From assembly GCA_937877595.1 (NCBI GenBank), contig CALFIY010000017.1:1-29937 (forward strand): a DNA stretch of 29,937 bases, given 5' to 3'. Of this stretch, positions 15,702 to 23,470 are shown piece after piece. The position numbers and the translations under genes are program-made. This DNA comes from an uncultured Prevotella sp. GTDB taxonomy: Bacteria; Bacteroidota; Bacteroidia; Bacteroidales; Bacteroidaceae. The notes below the pieces were generated by a model. It was not told where the DNA came from and ran no database searches. It saw nothing but the letters and a program-made list of their open reading frames with translations. The number at the start of each line of letters is the position of its first letter. Within the stretch, counting starts at the first letter, position 1.

Positions 15702-15732
15702 CAAATATAGCAACTATAAAATTACCGTGCAA
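15702..15732 (-). promoter_or_regulatory. Promoter of candidate small RNA (-33 TTG, -7 TATATTTG)
   Basis: On the minus strand TTG lies at 15732-15730 and TATATTTG at 15709-15702, separated by 20 bp. Both match the Bacteroidetes consensus at the correct spacing. The element sits 66 nt beyond the maf stop codon and points toward the terminator at 15621-15656. Confidence 0.55.
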
Positions 15733-15797
15733 ATTTTCAGTTGAAAAAATGCAGTTTAATCACGTTTTTTTACATTTTAATCCATAATTTTCACTTT

Positions 15798-16376
15798 TTA
15801 AATCTTTTTCAGTGCTTCATAGATGCGCTGCACAGGCAGTCCCATCACATTGAAATAACTGCCGCTGAGTCCTGTCACACCCGTATAGCCTATCCATTCC
15901 TGTATGCCGTACGCCCCAGCCTTGTCAAGCGGCAAGTATTTCCCCACGTAGTACTCTATTTCTTCGTCACAGAAACTCTTGAATGTCACGTCGGTTGTCA
16001 CAGAGAAGTGATGCCGTTTGTCGGTCGTGGTAAGACAAACACCGGTTATCACCTGATGAGTGTTGCCGCTCAGCATGCGCAACATCCGACAGGCATCGTC
16101 GCTGTCGTGCGGCTTTCCCAGTACGCTATTGCCCAATACTACGATCGTGTCGGCTGTTATTATCAGTTCGTCGGCAGCCATGGTAGCGACATACGCATTT
16201 GCCTTTTTCACGGCAATGTACTCTGCGATTTCCTGCGTTGGCAAATTGTCGGGATAACTTTCGTCTATGCCGTCGATAATACGCACTTCAAAATCGACAT
16301 CAAGCCCCTTAAGAAGTTCACGACGGCGTGGGGAATTGCTGGCAAGCACCAATTTATATTTACTCATATCATGCAA
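15798..16376 (-). CDS. maf: Nucleoside triphosphate pyrophosphatase, Maf family
   Basis: Maf proteins hydrolyse dTTP/UTP or modified nucleotides to monophosphates, as house-cleaning enzymes linked to septum control. The 192-residue protein has the N-terminal SNSPRRRELL phosphate-binding motif, the KKANAY helix, the catalytic D76 in ITADTIVV and GKP shortly after. An ATG at 16367 (MSKYKLVLAS) is an alternative start nine bases downstream. It is the last gene of the minus-strand run and begins 12 nt after kdsC. Confidence 0.94.
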   Translation of the reverse strand: MHDMSKYKLVLASNSPRRRELLKGLDVDFEVRIIDGIDESYPDNLPTQEIAEYIAVKKANAYVATMAADELIITADTIVVLGNSVLGKPHDSDDACRMLRMLSGNTHQVITGVCLTTTDKRHHFSVTTDVTFKSFCDEEIEYYVGKYLPLDKAGAYGIQEWIGYTGVTGLSGSYFNVMGLPVQRIYEALKKI

Positions 16377-16388
16377 GATTTCAAAACG

Positions 16389-16907
16389 TTACCAGCCGAA
16401 TGCTCTTTCGTCACTTAACCATTTGTCTTGCGCTCTGAGCACCTGTTCTATCACGTCGCGGGCACAGCCATAGCCACCTTTTTGCTGACTGACGTATACG
16501 CTAACCTGCTTAACTTCTGCGCAGGCATCGGCCGGACACACGGGACATCCCACGCGGCGCATCACTTCCAGATCGGGCACGTCGTCGCCCATGAAAAGTA
16601 TCTCGCTGTCGTCCAGACCATGCTTTTCTTTCAGTTCATCGTACACCTTTATCTTCACGGCAGCGCCAAGGAAAATATCCTTCATGCCGAGTCCCTCGTA
16701 GCGCTTGCGCACCGACTCTATCTTGCAGCCGGAGATTATTGCCACATGCAGTCCCATCTTTACAGCCAACTGTATGGCATATCCGTCCTTGATGTTCACG
16801 GTACGCAATGGCGTTCCATCGGTTGCCAGTGTTATTGTCTCTGCAGACAGGACTCCGTCGAGATCGAACACGAGGGCACGTATCTTTGTCAGGTCGTAGT
16901 TTATCAT
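16389..16907 (-). CDS. kdsC: KDO 8-phosphate phosphatase (HAD family)
   Basis: Removes phosphate from 3-deoxy-manno-octulosonate 8-phosphate to give KDO for the LPS core. The 172-residue C0-type HAD protein has D15 and D17 in FDLDGVLS, the KDGYAIQLA segment, IISGCK (motif II) and MGDDVPDLEVM with D108/D109 (motif IV). This fits the KdsC subfamily, which lacks a cap domain. It overlaps the upstream DUF2520 gene by 4 nt and is followed by maf. kdsA and kdsB are not in the window, so the substrate assignment rests on the family. Confidence 0.9.
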   Translation of the reverse strand: MINYDLTKIRALVFDLDGVLSAETITLATDGTPLRTVNIKDGYAIQLAVKMGLHVAIISGCKIESVRKRYEGLGMKDIFLGAAVKIKVYDELKEKHGLDDSEILFMGDDVPDLEVMRRVGCPVCPADACAEVKQVSVYVSQQKGGYGCARDVIEQVLRAQDKWLSDERAFGW

Positions 16908-17713
16908 TTTTCTATAGTTGCGTATTGGTGAATGTGTTTTGACATCATTTCGTAAATGCGCTGTGAGTCAGGCCATTCGCCGAGCAGCGCCGTCTGTCGC
17001 TCTATCACGTTGGTGTCGTAGCGCACGGCCGGTCCTGTCTGCGCCTCGCGTGGCGACAGCGTGTGTACCTTGCGTGACGTCTCGTCTATCAGCGGCAGCA
17101 TGGCGTCAAACGACATGCCGTGCCGCTCCAGCAGCGTTGCCGCCATGTCGTAGCAGTGGTTTACGAAGTTGCATGCAAGAACTGCCGCAAGATGCAGATA
17201 TCTCCTTTGCTCCGTCGACAATATGCTGACACTGCTACTGACCGTAGCAGCCAGGTCGCAGACCGTCTGGCACGTTGCGTCGTCGCTTGCCTCGATGAAA
17301 ACAGGAATTTCGGTGAAGTCGACAAGTTTCTCACGTGAGAAAGTCTGCATCGGATACATCACTCCGTATCTCTCCACCAAGCCCTGGAAAATGTCCAGCG
17401 GCATCGAGCCTGCAGTATGCACGAAGAGTTGCCGCTCCCTACCCTTTGCCGCTTCCGTCGCCACACTTGGCAGCGCTGCGTCGCTTACGGCAAAGATGAA
17501 TATATCTGCCGTGGCAGGCAACATGTGTATGTCGTCTGTCGCCGTGGCACCGAGTTGCGTGGCCAGTGCTTCTGCCGACTGCGCCGTCCTGCTGTACACC
17601 CAGCCAATGTGGTGCCCTCTGCCATGCAGGGCATTACCGAGATTGGTGGCCAGTCTGCCGGCACCTATCAGTACTATTTCCATCGAGTGTTTTGCTGTTT
17701 CTTCCGAAGTCAT
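16904..17713 (-). CDS. Rossmann-fold and DUF2520 domain protein
   Basis: The 269-residue protein has an NAD(P)-binding Rossmann start, MEIVLIGAGRLATNLG (G-x-G-x-x-A), then FIFAVSDAAL and the HTAGSMPLD and YPMQTFS motifs. A helical DUF2520 C-terminal half follows, including LAAVLACNFVNHCY. It resembles pyrroline-5-carboxylate reductase-like dehydrogenases, but the substrate is unknown. The family N-terminus corresponds to the ATG at 17683, while the ATG at 17713 used here is 13 nt after the nitroreductase stop. Either start is possible. Its stop region overlaps the kdsC start by four bases. Confidence 0.87.
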   Translation of the reverse strand: MTSEETAKHSMEIVLIGAGRLATNLGNALHGRGHHIGWVYSRTAQSAEALATQLGATATDDIHMLPATADIFIFAVSDAALPSVATEAAKGRERQLFVHTAGSMPLDIFQGLVERYGVMYPMQTFSREKLVDFTEIPVFIEASDDATCQTVCDLAATVSSSVSILSTEQRRYLHLAAVLACNFVNHCYDMAATLLERHGMSFDAMLPLIDETSRKVHTLSPREAQTGPAVRYDTNVIERQTALLGEWPDSQRIYEMMSKHIHQYATIEK

Positions 17714-17726
17714 CGCCGGCGCAGGG

Positions 17727-18251
17727 TCAGTATTTTCCTGCGTGCACCTGCTCCCACTTCAGTTTATCTTCGTTTTGCGGCTTTCGCTCGTCGGCCTTAT
17801 GTCCGAAGGCAACGATGCAGAGGCATCTCATGTTCTCTGGTATGTCCAGCACGCCCTGTATCACAGTGTCTGCCGACGTACCGTCGCTCAGTCCGCGTCC
17901 TCTCATCTGTATCCAGCACGAGCCGAGGCCCAGGTCTTCAGCCTGCAACTGCATGGCAAATGCTGCAATGGCTCCGTCTTCTATCCAGCAGTCGTTCTGC
18001 AAAGGGTCGCCAAGTACGGCAACGGCCAGTGCGGCGTTGCTGAGAAATGCTCCGCCCTGCTCCTTTGCGTCAGCAAGTTTCTCCAGGTCGGTCTTGTCGT
18101 CTACCACAACAAATTGCCAGTTGCGCTGTCCCTTAGATGTCGGTGCCATCAAGGCAGCACGCATTATGAGTTGCACATCGTCGCCACTGATTTCCTCTTC
18201 GGTGAAACGGCGGTGGGAACGCCGCTGCTGTATCAAGTCCTTATAGTCCAT
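17727..18251 (-). CDS. Nitroreductase-family oxidoreductase
   Basis: An FMN-dependent NAD(P)H oxidoreductase of the nitroreductase fold, 174 residues from the ATG at 18251. Family features are RRSHRRFTEEEIS near the N-terminus (FMN phosphate binding), APTSKGQRNWQFVVV, the helix containing WIEDGAIAAFAMQLQAEDLGLGSCWIQ and the C-terminal CIVAFGHK segment. The frame is open three bases further to a TTG, which has no support. The natural substrate cannot be told from sequence. It heads the run nitroreductase, DUF2520 protein, kdsC, maf. No clear promoter is seen in the 20 nt between its start and the terminator upstream. Confidence 0.9.
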   Translation of the reverse strand: MDYKDLIQQRRSHRRFTEEEISGDDVQLIMRAALMAPTSKGQRNWQFVVVDDKTDLEKLADAKEQGGAFLSNAALAVAVLGDPLQNDCWIEDGAIAAFAMQLQAEDLGLGSCWIQMRGRGLSDGTSADTVIQGVLDIPENMRCLCIVAFGHKADERKPQNEDKLKWEQVHAGKY

Positions 18252-18270
18252 CAAAATTTCTGTTTTTTGA

Positions 18271-18305
18271 AAAAAAATCCGCCAGGCTCACGCCCAGCGG
18301 ATTTT
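18271..18305 (-). terminator. Strong terminator after the small lipoprotein gene
   Basis: On the minus strand AAAATCCGCTGGGC pairs with GCCTGGCGGATTTT over 14 positions, counting two U-G wobbles, closed by a GTGA (GNRA) tetraloop and followed by further T residues. It lies 31 nt after the small lipoprotein stop and just before the nitroreductase start, so it separates those two genes. Confidence 0.88.
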
Positions 18306-18335
18306 CTCTCAATTTGTTCGTGCTAATGTAGATTA

Positions 18336-18503
18336 TTATGCATTTGCGCTGTCAGCAGCAGTAGAGTCAACAGCAGTGCTGTCAACAACGCTGTCCACAA
18401 CCTCCACGCTATCAGTATCCTCAACAGGAGCCTGAGCCTTGTTACCACAAGAAGCGAACGAAATAGCAGCAACAGCCACGAACATCAAAACTAATTTCTT
18501 CAT
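18336..18503 (-). CDS. Small acidic predicted lipoprotein (55 aa)
   Basis: MKKLVLMFVAVAAISFASC is a lipoprotein signal with C19 as the likely lipidation site. The mature part is only about 36 residues. It is acidic and made largely of Val, Asp, Ser, Thr and Ala in repeats such as DSVVDSTAVDSTAADSA. The frame is open ten codons further upstream, but MKKLVL is the natural signal start. A promoter lies at 18556-18563 and a strong terminator follows, so this is a monocistronic unit. Function is unknown. The composition suggests an unstructured, highly charged surface peptide. Confidence 0.8.
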   Translation of the reverse strand: MKKLVLMFVAVAAISFASCGNKAQAPVEDTDSVEVVDSVVDSTAVDSTAADSANA

Positions 18504-18555
18504 TTTTCTAAACTTTTTAAATCTGTAAAACAATCGTTTGTTTATTAAAACGTTG

Positions 18556-18563
18556 CAAAGGTA
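18556..18563 (-). promoter_or_regulatory. -7 element of small lipoprotein gene
   Basis: On the minus strand this reads TACCTTTG, identical to the asnA -7 element. It lies about 52 nt upstream of the ATG at 18503. No good -33 TTG is visible. Confidence 0.6.
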
Positions 18564-18731
18564 TGTATTTTTTCAATACGTTGTACTTTTTTTTGAAACT
18601 TTTTTTTGACTGTTTTTGTAACTTTTTTGCAAAACGCTAAAAATCAGCATTTTACGAAATGTTAAATTTTGCGTATTTTCTACACTCATTTATAAAATGT
18701 GAAAAAAAGGCGCTTTTGTATGGAAAATCAC

Positions 18732-18739
18732 TACCTTTG
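18732..18739 (+). promoter_or_regulatory. -7 element of mtaB
   Basis: TACCTTTG matches TAnnTTTG, 39 nt before the mtaB ATG. The nearest upstream TTG (18716-18718) is only 13 bp away, so no proper -33 is seen. Confidence 0.6.
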
Positions 18740-18757
18740 CCAAACGAAACACGTACA

Positions 18758-18778
18758 CCTATTATATTAATATATATA
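18758..18778 (+). promoter_or_regulatory. AT-rich leader element before mtaB
   Basis: A run beginning CCTATTATATTAATATA extends directly to the mtaB ATG. It resembles the elements before purU and dsbD but lacks their AGG end. Confidence 0.4.
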
Positions 18779-20107
18779 ATGATCGACTCTTCTGCTTTTC
18801 AAGGCAAGCGTGCTGTATACTACACACTGGGATGCAAGTTGAATTTCTCCGAGACATCTACGTTTGGCAAGATGTTGGAGGAACTGGGCATGGTAACAGC
18901 GAAGAAGGGCGAACAGGCCGACCTGTGCCTGATAAACACATGTTCCGTTACAGACGTTGCCGACCATAAGTGTCGGCAGATTATCCACCGCATGGTTCGC
19001 CGGCACCCTGGGGCTTTTGTCGTGGTCACGGGCTGCTATGCACAACTTAAGCCCGATGCCATTGAGCGCATTGACGGAGTCAACCTGATACTTGGCTCCA
19101 ACGAGAAGGCCACCCTCGTGCAGCATCTTGCCGATGCGTGGACCAATCCAGGTGAGACGCGTTCTTTCACGCTTCCCACGAAAGACATAAAGAGTTTTGC
19201 GCCATCCTGTTCGCGCGGCAATAGAACCCGCTACTTCCTCAAGGTTCAGGACGGGTGCGACTATTTCTGCACCTACTGCACCATACCATACGCCCGCGGC
19301 TTCAGCCGCAACCCCAGCATTGCCTCTCTCGTGCAGCAGGCACGTCAGGCTGCTGCCGAAGGCGGCAAGGAAATTGTGCTGACAGGTGTCAACATCGGCG
19401 ACTTCGGCAAGACAACCGGTGAGAGTTTTCTCGACTTGGTAAAAGCGCTCGACGGGATAGAGGAAATAAAGCGCTATCGCATCAGTTCGCTTGAGCCCGA
19501 CCTTATTAGCCAGGAACTGATAGACTACTGCGCCTCCAGCCGTGCTTTCATGCCACATTTCCACATCCCTTTGCAGAGCGGAAGCGACGCAGTACTGCAA
19601 CTGATGCACCGCCATTACGACAGCCGTCTCTTTGCTGACAAGATATATGCTGTAAAAGCCGCCATGCCCGACGCTTTCATCGGTGTAGACGTGATGGTGG
19701 GCTGTCGCGGCGAGACAGCAGAGCGTTTCGAAGAGTCGTATGCGCTGCTGGATGGCCTCGAAGTAAGCCAACTGCACGTATTCCCCTACTCTGAGCGCCC
19801 CGGCACTCAGGCTTTGAAAATCCCTCATGTGGTGAGCGATGCCGAAAAGCGCGCACGCAGCGCGCGCATGCTTTCGCTTTCAGCCGAAAAGACCCGCAAC
19901 TTCTATACACGCTATCAGTCTGCCGAGGCAGAAGTGCTCTTCGAGCGTGCCACTCGCGGGCGCGCAATGCACGGCTTCACTGCCAACTACATACGCGTGG
20001 AACTGCCGGCATCGGTGGCTCGTGAGGAATATGACAACCAACTGCTGCGCGTCCGCCTGGGCGACTTCAACAGGGACGGCTCTGCCCTGCTCTGCCAAAT
20101 CCTATAA
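18779..20107 (+). CDS. mtaB: tRNA t6A37 methylthiotransferase MtaB
   Basis: Radical-SAM enzyme that adds a methylthio group to t6A37 of tRNA, giving ms2t6A. The 442-residue protein has an N-terminal UPF0004 domain with cluster cysteines C19 (TLGCKLN), C55 (NTCSVTD) and C86 (VTGCYAQ). A radical-SAM domain with C160, C164 and C167 (CDYFCTYC) follows, then a C-terminal TRAM-like region from about 375. TLGCKLNFSE distinguishes MtaB from MiaB. The frame runs upstream to 18659, but the promoter at 18732-18739 places the start at the ATG at 18779. Its substrate tRNA is modified first through TsaC, encoded at 1460-2029. Confidence 0.94.
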   Translation: MIDSSAFQGKRAVYYTLGCKLNFSETSTFGKMLEELGMVTAKKGEQADLCLINTCSVTDVADHKCRQIIHRMVRRHPGAFVVVTGCYAQLKPDAIERIDGVNLILGSNEKATLVQHLADAWTNPGETRSFTLPTKDIKSFAPSCSRGNRTRYFLKVQDGCDYFCTYCTIPYARGFSRNPSIASLVQQARQAAAEGGKEIVLTGVNIGDFGKTTGESFLDLVKALDGIEEIKRYRISSLEPDLISQELIDYCASSRAFMPHFHIPLQSGSDAVLQLMHRHYDSRLFADKIYAVKAAMPDAFIGVDVMVGCRGETAERFEESYALLDGLEVSQLHVFPYSERPGTQALKIPHVVSDAEKRARSARMLSLSAEKTRNFYTRYQSAEAEVLFERATRGRAMHGFTANYIRVELPASVAREEYDNQLLRVRLGDFNRDGSALLCQIL

Positions 20108-20121
20108 CCTTTTTGCCGACA

Positions 20122-21138
20122 ATGAAACTGGCCATAGTAATACTCAACTGGAACGGAGCCGCAATGCTGCGGCGCTTTCTGCCAAGCGTTCTGACCTACT
20201 CCCAGAGTGAGGCGACGGTGATAGTAGCCGACAATGCCTCTACCGACGACTCGCTGGAAGTGCTGCACAACGAGTTTCCCGAATGTGGCATCATCCAACT
20301 CGGCCGCAACTGGGGCTTTGCCGAGGGCTACAACCGTGCCCTCAGGCAGGTGGAAGCAGAATATTACCTGCTGCTCAACTCTGACATTGAGGTGAGCCAC
20401 CACTGGCTTACGCCGATGATAGAACTGCTCGACACCCACAGCGATGTCGCCGCCTGCCAGCCCAAACTGCTTTCTGTTGCCGACCACGACATGTTTGAAT
20501 ACGCGGGTGCCGCCGGTGGCTACCTTGACCGCTATGGCTATCCCTTCTGCCGAGGCAGGATATTCGACACCGTGGAGCGCGACAATGGGCAGTACGACTT
20601 CCAGACCGACATTCTCTGGGCCTCGGGCGCTGCACTGATGATACGCTCGAGCGACTACTGGAGCGTGGGAGGGCTTGACGGACGCTTCTTTGCCCACAAC
20701 GAGGAGATAGACCTTTGCTGGCGGCTGCGGCTGCGCGGCCGGCGGATAGTGTGCGTCAGCGACAGTTGCGTATACCACGTAGGCGGAGGAACGCTGCCCA
20801 AGGGCAATCCGATGAAGACCTATCTCAACTTCCGCAACAACCTAACCATGCTCTACAAATGTCTTCCCGACGGTGAGTTGCGCCACGTGATGCGCTGGCG
20901 ATGGTTGCTCGACCGCCTTGCTGCATGGCAGATGCTTGTCATAGGCCGCAGTTGGCAAGACTTCTGCGCCGTCTATCGTGCCCGTCGCGATTTCCGCAGA
21001 CGGCGCAAGGAATTCGATGCCGACCGCGCAGCCATCCAGTCGGGCCGCGTGGCAAAAGAAATACCAGAGCAGCGGCATTTCTCCGTGCTCTGGCAGTATT
21101 ACGTCAGGCGCAAGCGCCTTTTCTCCGATTTAGTATAG
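20122..21138 (+). CDS. Glycosyltransferase family 2, WbbL/rhamnosyltransferase-like
   Basis: The 338-residue GT2 enzyme starts MKLAIVILNWNG. It shows VADNASTDDS, the NWGFAEGYNRAL segment, the metal-binding LLNSDIEV near residues 87-94, ASGAALMIRS and the acceptor-site FFAHNEEIDLCWRL. The C-terminal 100 residues are basic and amphipathic, probably membrane-associated. The pattern resembles rhamnosyltransferases of O-antigen synthesis, but sugar specificity cannot be read from sequence. The ATG at 20122 is chosen, and a TTG nine bases upstream is open but unlikely. It begins 14 nt after mtaB. Its end interlocks with the convergent DUF4861 gene. Confidence 0.88.
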   Translation: MKLAIVILNWNGAAMLRRFLPSVLTYSQSEATVIVADNASTDDSLEVLHNEFPECGIIQLGRNWGFAEGYNRALRQVEAEYYLLLNSDIEVSHHWLTPMIELLDTHSDVAACQPKLLSVADHDMFEYAGAAGGYLDRYGYPFCRGRIFDTVERDNGQYDFQTDILWASGAALMIRSSDYWSVGGLDGRFFAHNEEIDLCWRLRLRGRRIVCVSDSCVYHVGGGTLPKGNPMKTYLNFRNNLTMLYKCLPDGELRHVMRWRWLLDRLAAWQMLVIGRSWQDFCAVYRARRDFRRRRKEFDADRAAIQSGRVAKEIPEQRHFSVLWQYYVRRKRLFSDLV

Positions 21139-22362
21139 CAGTGGGTGCTGCAATTCGCGGCGCCATTTCTCCAGATAGTCAAACCATTCCCGTGCGGAAT
21201 GGTAGCCGAACGTCTCGTTTGCCGAACAGAACGTGATATTGTAGTGCAGTTCGTCCGTAGCAGTGCTTATGACGAAGGGATAGTTGTCCTTGTCGGCAGG
21301 GAGTTCGCTGACAATATTGTTCTCAGCGAGATAAATGCCCAGGCCAACTGTTTCGCGCTTGTGTCCTGCCGAGTCTTTCTCGCTGACAGGCCAGTCGGTT
21401 CCCCAGCAGCCGCGCAGTCCATGCTTGTCGCTGTATTCCTCAGAGTTCTTCACGTTTATCAGTCCCGTAGCAAAGCGGTAGTCGGTAGCAACCTTGTCGA
21501 AACGGATGTCTACCTGGCAATCGCGCCGACCGGCATACAGCGTGTAGCGGGTCAGCATGGTTATTGGTGCCGGATGGAAGGCATTGGCTGCCGACGTTGA
21601 GCGCCAGCCTTCGTCCTTCACCTCTACTATTGTGCGCAGAGGGCCGCGGCTCACTACCCTCAGCGTACGATACTGCACATCGTTGAGCATCTGCGGCGAC
21701 TGTCCGTCCCATCCGCGCAGCGTACCGAGTCCTAAGGTGTTGCCCACCCACAGCACGTCGTCGCCAAAGCCGGCAGCCTTCTGCTCTGCATCGGGATAGA
21801 ACTGCGTCTGGCGCAACTCCAGTCCCTTGCGATACTTGCCGTAGAGATCAATGGTCTGACGGTGGTCGAAATAAACGCGATAGGCCACCAACTCATTCTC
21901 AAAGGCCGGCCCGTGATGGTGGAGCATCGAATAGGGATTGACACCACGGTCTACGGTGAGGCTGCTGATATAGAGATCCTGCTTGTTGGAACTCTTTATC
22001 TTCCTGTTGGTGAGCATCATGTCGGCATATACGCGCGGCTCGTACTGCCGCGGCTCGCCCTGCGTGAGCAACTGCACCGTGAACTGCTGCTTACCGCGCT
22101 TTGCGATGTCGGTGAGAAAGCACAACTCGTCGTAGCGGCCGTCGCCGTCGAGGTCGTCCAACTGCGAGGGCACTTCCTGCCCGTTGAGAGTAACCACGGC
22201 CTGTCGCACGTCGATGCCGTAGCGTGACAGTTGCACCACTACAGGCTGTGCTTCGCGATCGGCCTTCAGGGGATTGGCCACTGTAAGTTGGAAAGTGGTC
22301 TGTGCTCCTGCCAAAACAGGCATAAGGATACATCCAAGAGCAATGGAGAGAAATCTTTTCAT
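21130..22362 (-). CDS. Secreted DUF4861 protein
   Basis: The 410-residue protein has a cleavable signal peptide (about 1-20, ending AGAQ). Its beta-rich body matches DUF4861, a Bacteroidetes family often found with polysaccharide-degrading genes. Residues 70-79 (DLDGDGRYDE) form a calcium-loop-like motif of the EF-hand/dockerin type. LHHHGPAFENELVAYRVYF and the C-terminal YHSAREWFDYLEKWR are further recognisable pieces. No catalytic residues are established and no glycosidase is adjacent. A -7 element lies at 22397-22404. The 3' end overlaps that of the glycosyltransferase gene by nine bases. Confidence 0.85.
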   Translation of the reverse strand: MKRFLSIALGCILMPVLAGAQTTFQLTVANPLKADREAQPVVVQLSRYGIDVRQAVVTLNGQEVPSQLDDLDGDGRYDELCFLTDIAKRGKQQFTVQLLTQGEPRQYEPRVYADMMLTNRKIKSSNKQDLYISSLTVDRGVNPYSMLHHHGPAFENELVAYRVYFDHRQTIDLYGKYRKGLELRQTQFYPDAEQKAAGFGDDVLWVGNTLGLGTLRGWDGQSPQMLNDVQYRTLRVVSRGPLRTIVEVKDEGWRSTSAANAFHPAPITMLTRYTLYAGRRDCQVDIRFDKVATDYRFATGLINVKNSEEYSDKHGLRGCWGTDWPVSEKDSAGHKRETVGLGIYLAENNIVSELPADKDNYPFVISTATDELHYNITFCSANETFGYHSAREWFDYLEKWRRELQHPLLY

Positions 22363-22396
22363 TTTTCCAGTAAATTTCTGTAGTATATGTTTTCCA

Positions 22397-22404
22397 CAAA
22401 AATA
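22397..22404 (-). promoter_or_regulatory. -7 element of DUF4861 gene
   Basis: TATTTTTG on the minus strand, 34 nt before the ATG at 22362. No -33 match is seen. Confidence 0.55.
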
Positions 22405-22445
22405 CAGGAATTTATACCGATTTTTATCTTTTTTTAGGTTAAAAT

Positions 22446-22476
22446 TTGGATTTTACAATATTTTTTAGTACTTTTG
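22446..22476 (+). promoter_or_regulatory. Promoter of the GldB-like gene (-33 TTG, -7 TACTTTTG)
   Basis: TTG at 22446-22448 and TACTTTTG at 22469-22476 are 20 bp apart. The predicted transcription start near 22482 lies after the TTG codon at 22474, so the long open frame from there cannot be the gene start. The first usable codon is the GTG at 22522. Confidence 0.72.
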
Positions 22477-22521
22477 CCCACGTTTTTAACAATAATAAAA
22501 CTTTCTACACGCTTATTCATC

Positions 22522-23322
22522 GTGCGCAAGATTTATTTCACCCTCTCTCTCATCATGCTGATTTGCTTCGGTTGCGAGTGGCAACTGAAGCAAGTCGACG
22601 AGCGACTGGCCGACAGCGATGTCACGATAGAGCGTTTCGACAGGATAGAAAGCCACTTTCTTACCACGGGCGACCGTTCGGCTCTGCAGCAGATGAACAC
22701 CAATTTTCCGATGCAGACGCGCACTCTGATAGAAGACGTGCTTAAGATAGGCCACGTGAACGATGCCGACATCAACACCACATTCCACACGTACTTTCAG
22801 GACAGCATACTGCAGCGCATGATAGCCGACGTGGCTGTGGAATTTGCCGATATGGACGATGTGACAAGCCAGTTGTCGGCAGCATTCTCGGAAATGAAGA
22901 AGCAGTTGCCCCTTGTGGGGCAGCCGACGGTCTATACGCAGATTGGCTCGTTCGACCAGAGCATCATTGTAGGCCACGGCACTCTGGGCATATCGCTCGA
23001 CAAATATCTGGGCAAGGACTATCCATTCTATGTAGACAACTACGATGCTGCTCAGCGTATCATAATGACACGCAACATGATTGTTCCCGACTGTCTGAGT
23101 TTCTATCTGCTCAGCCAGTTTCCACCTGCCGACAACACGCAGCAGATACAGCAGCGCCATCTGTACATGGGCAAAATCCAGTGGGTGGTCAACAAACTGA
23201 TGCGCCGTCGTGTATTCCGCAATTCGTATGTCAGCGCCATCGACCGCTATATGCAGCAGCATCCCGACACCGACTATTCCGCCCTGCTGAACCGCCGCCT
23301 GTGGTGCAAGAATAAAAAGTAA
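22522..23322 (+). CDS. gldB: GldB-like lipoprotein
   Basis: The 266-residue protein from the GTG at 22522 has a lipoprotein signal, MRKIYFTLSLIMLICFGC, with C18 the likely lipid site. The body contains GSFDQSIIVGHGTLGISL and the DKYLGKDYPFY motif typical of gliding-motility lipoprotein GldB and its relatives, followed by a helical C-terminal half. In gliding Bacteroidetes GldB is an envelope lipoprotein needed for movement. In a Prevotella-type organism the role is unknown. The gene stands alone between its own promoter and the strong terminator at 23352-23385. Confidence 0.78.
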   Translation: MRKIYFTLSLIMLICFGCEWQLKQVDERLADSDVTIERFDRIESHFLTTGDRSALQQMNTNFPMQTRTLIEDVLKIGHVNDADINTTFHTYFQDSILQRMIADVAVEFADMDDVTSQLSAAFSEMKKQLPLVGQPTVYTQIGSFDQSIIVGHGTLGISLDKYLGKDYPFYVDNYDAAQRIIMTRNMIVPDCLSFYLLSQFPPADNTQQIQQRHLYMGKIQWVVNKLMRRRVFRNSYVSAIDRYMQQHPDTDYSALLNRRLWCKNKK

Positions 23323-23351
23323 TAGGCGTCCCCTATATTATTCAACACAAT

Positions 23352-23385
23352 AAAAGCACGTTTCCGCGAAACGTGCTTTTTTTTT
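23352..23385 (+). terminator. Rho-independent terminator of the GldB-like gene
   Basis: AAAAGCACGTTTC (23352-23364) and GAAACGTGCTTTT (23368-23380) form a perfect 13-bp stem with a CGC loop, continuing into a run of nine T residues. On the other strand it is followed by a shorter T-run and may also act on dsbD transcripts. Confidence 0.93.
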
Positions 23386-23469
23386 CATTACTGCTGTTTT
23401 AATTTTCATTACTGCTGTTTTAATTTTCATTACTGCTGTTTTAATTTTCGTCAGCGCTGTTTTTATTTT
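23386..23469. repeat. Array of 21-bp direct repeats (array 2)
   Basis: Three identical units (23386-23406, 23407-23427, 23428-23448), each with the core ACTGCTG and the tail TTTTAATTTT, are followed by a fourth at 23449-23469 with core CAGCGCTG and tail TTTTTATTTT. The fourth unit matches the unit at 62-82 of array 1 over its last 18 bases, so the two arrays are one family about 23 kb apart. It begins right after the T-run of the GldB-like terminator. Confidence 0.92.
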
Positions 23470-23470
23470 C

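Noticed and set aside
15741..16418. A 225-codon plus-strand frame opposite maf
   Set aside because: maf on the minus strand has SNSPRRRELL and the catalytic Asp, while the plus-strand frame has no motif.
17169..18326. A 385-codon plus-strand open frame across the DUF2520 and nitroreductase genes
   Set aside because: Both minus-strand genes have intact family motifs. The plus-strand frame spans two genes and a terminator and has no domain.
18767..19828. A 353-codon minus-strand open frame opposite mtaB
   Set aside because: mtaB on the plus strand carries all the expected cluster cysteines, and the antisense product shows no family motif.
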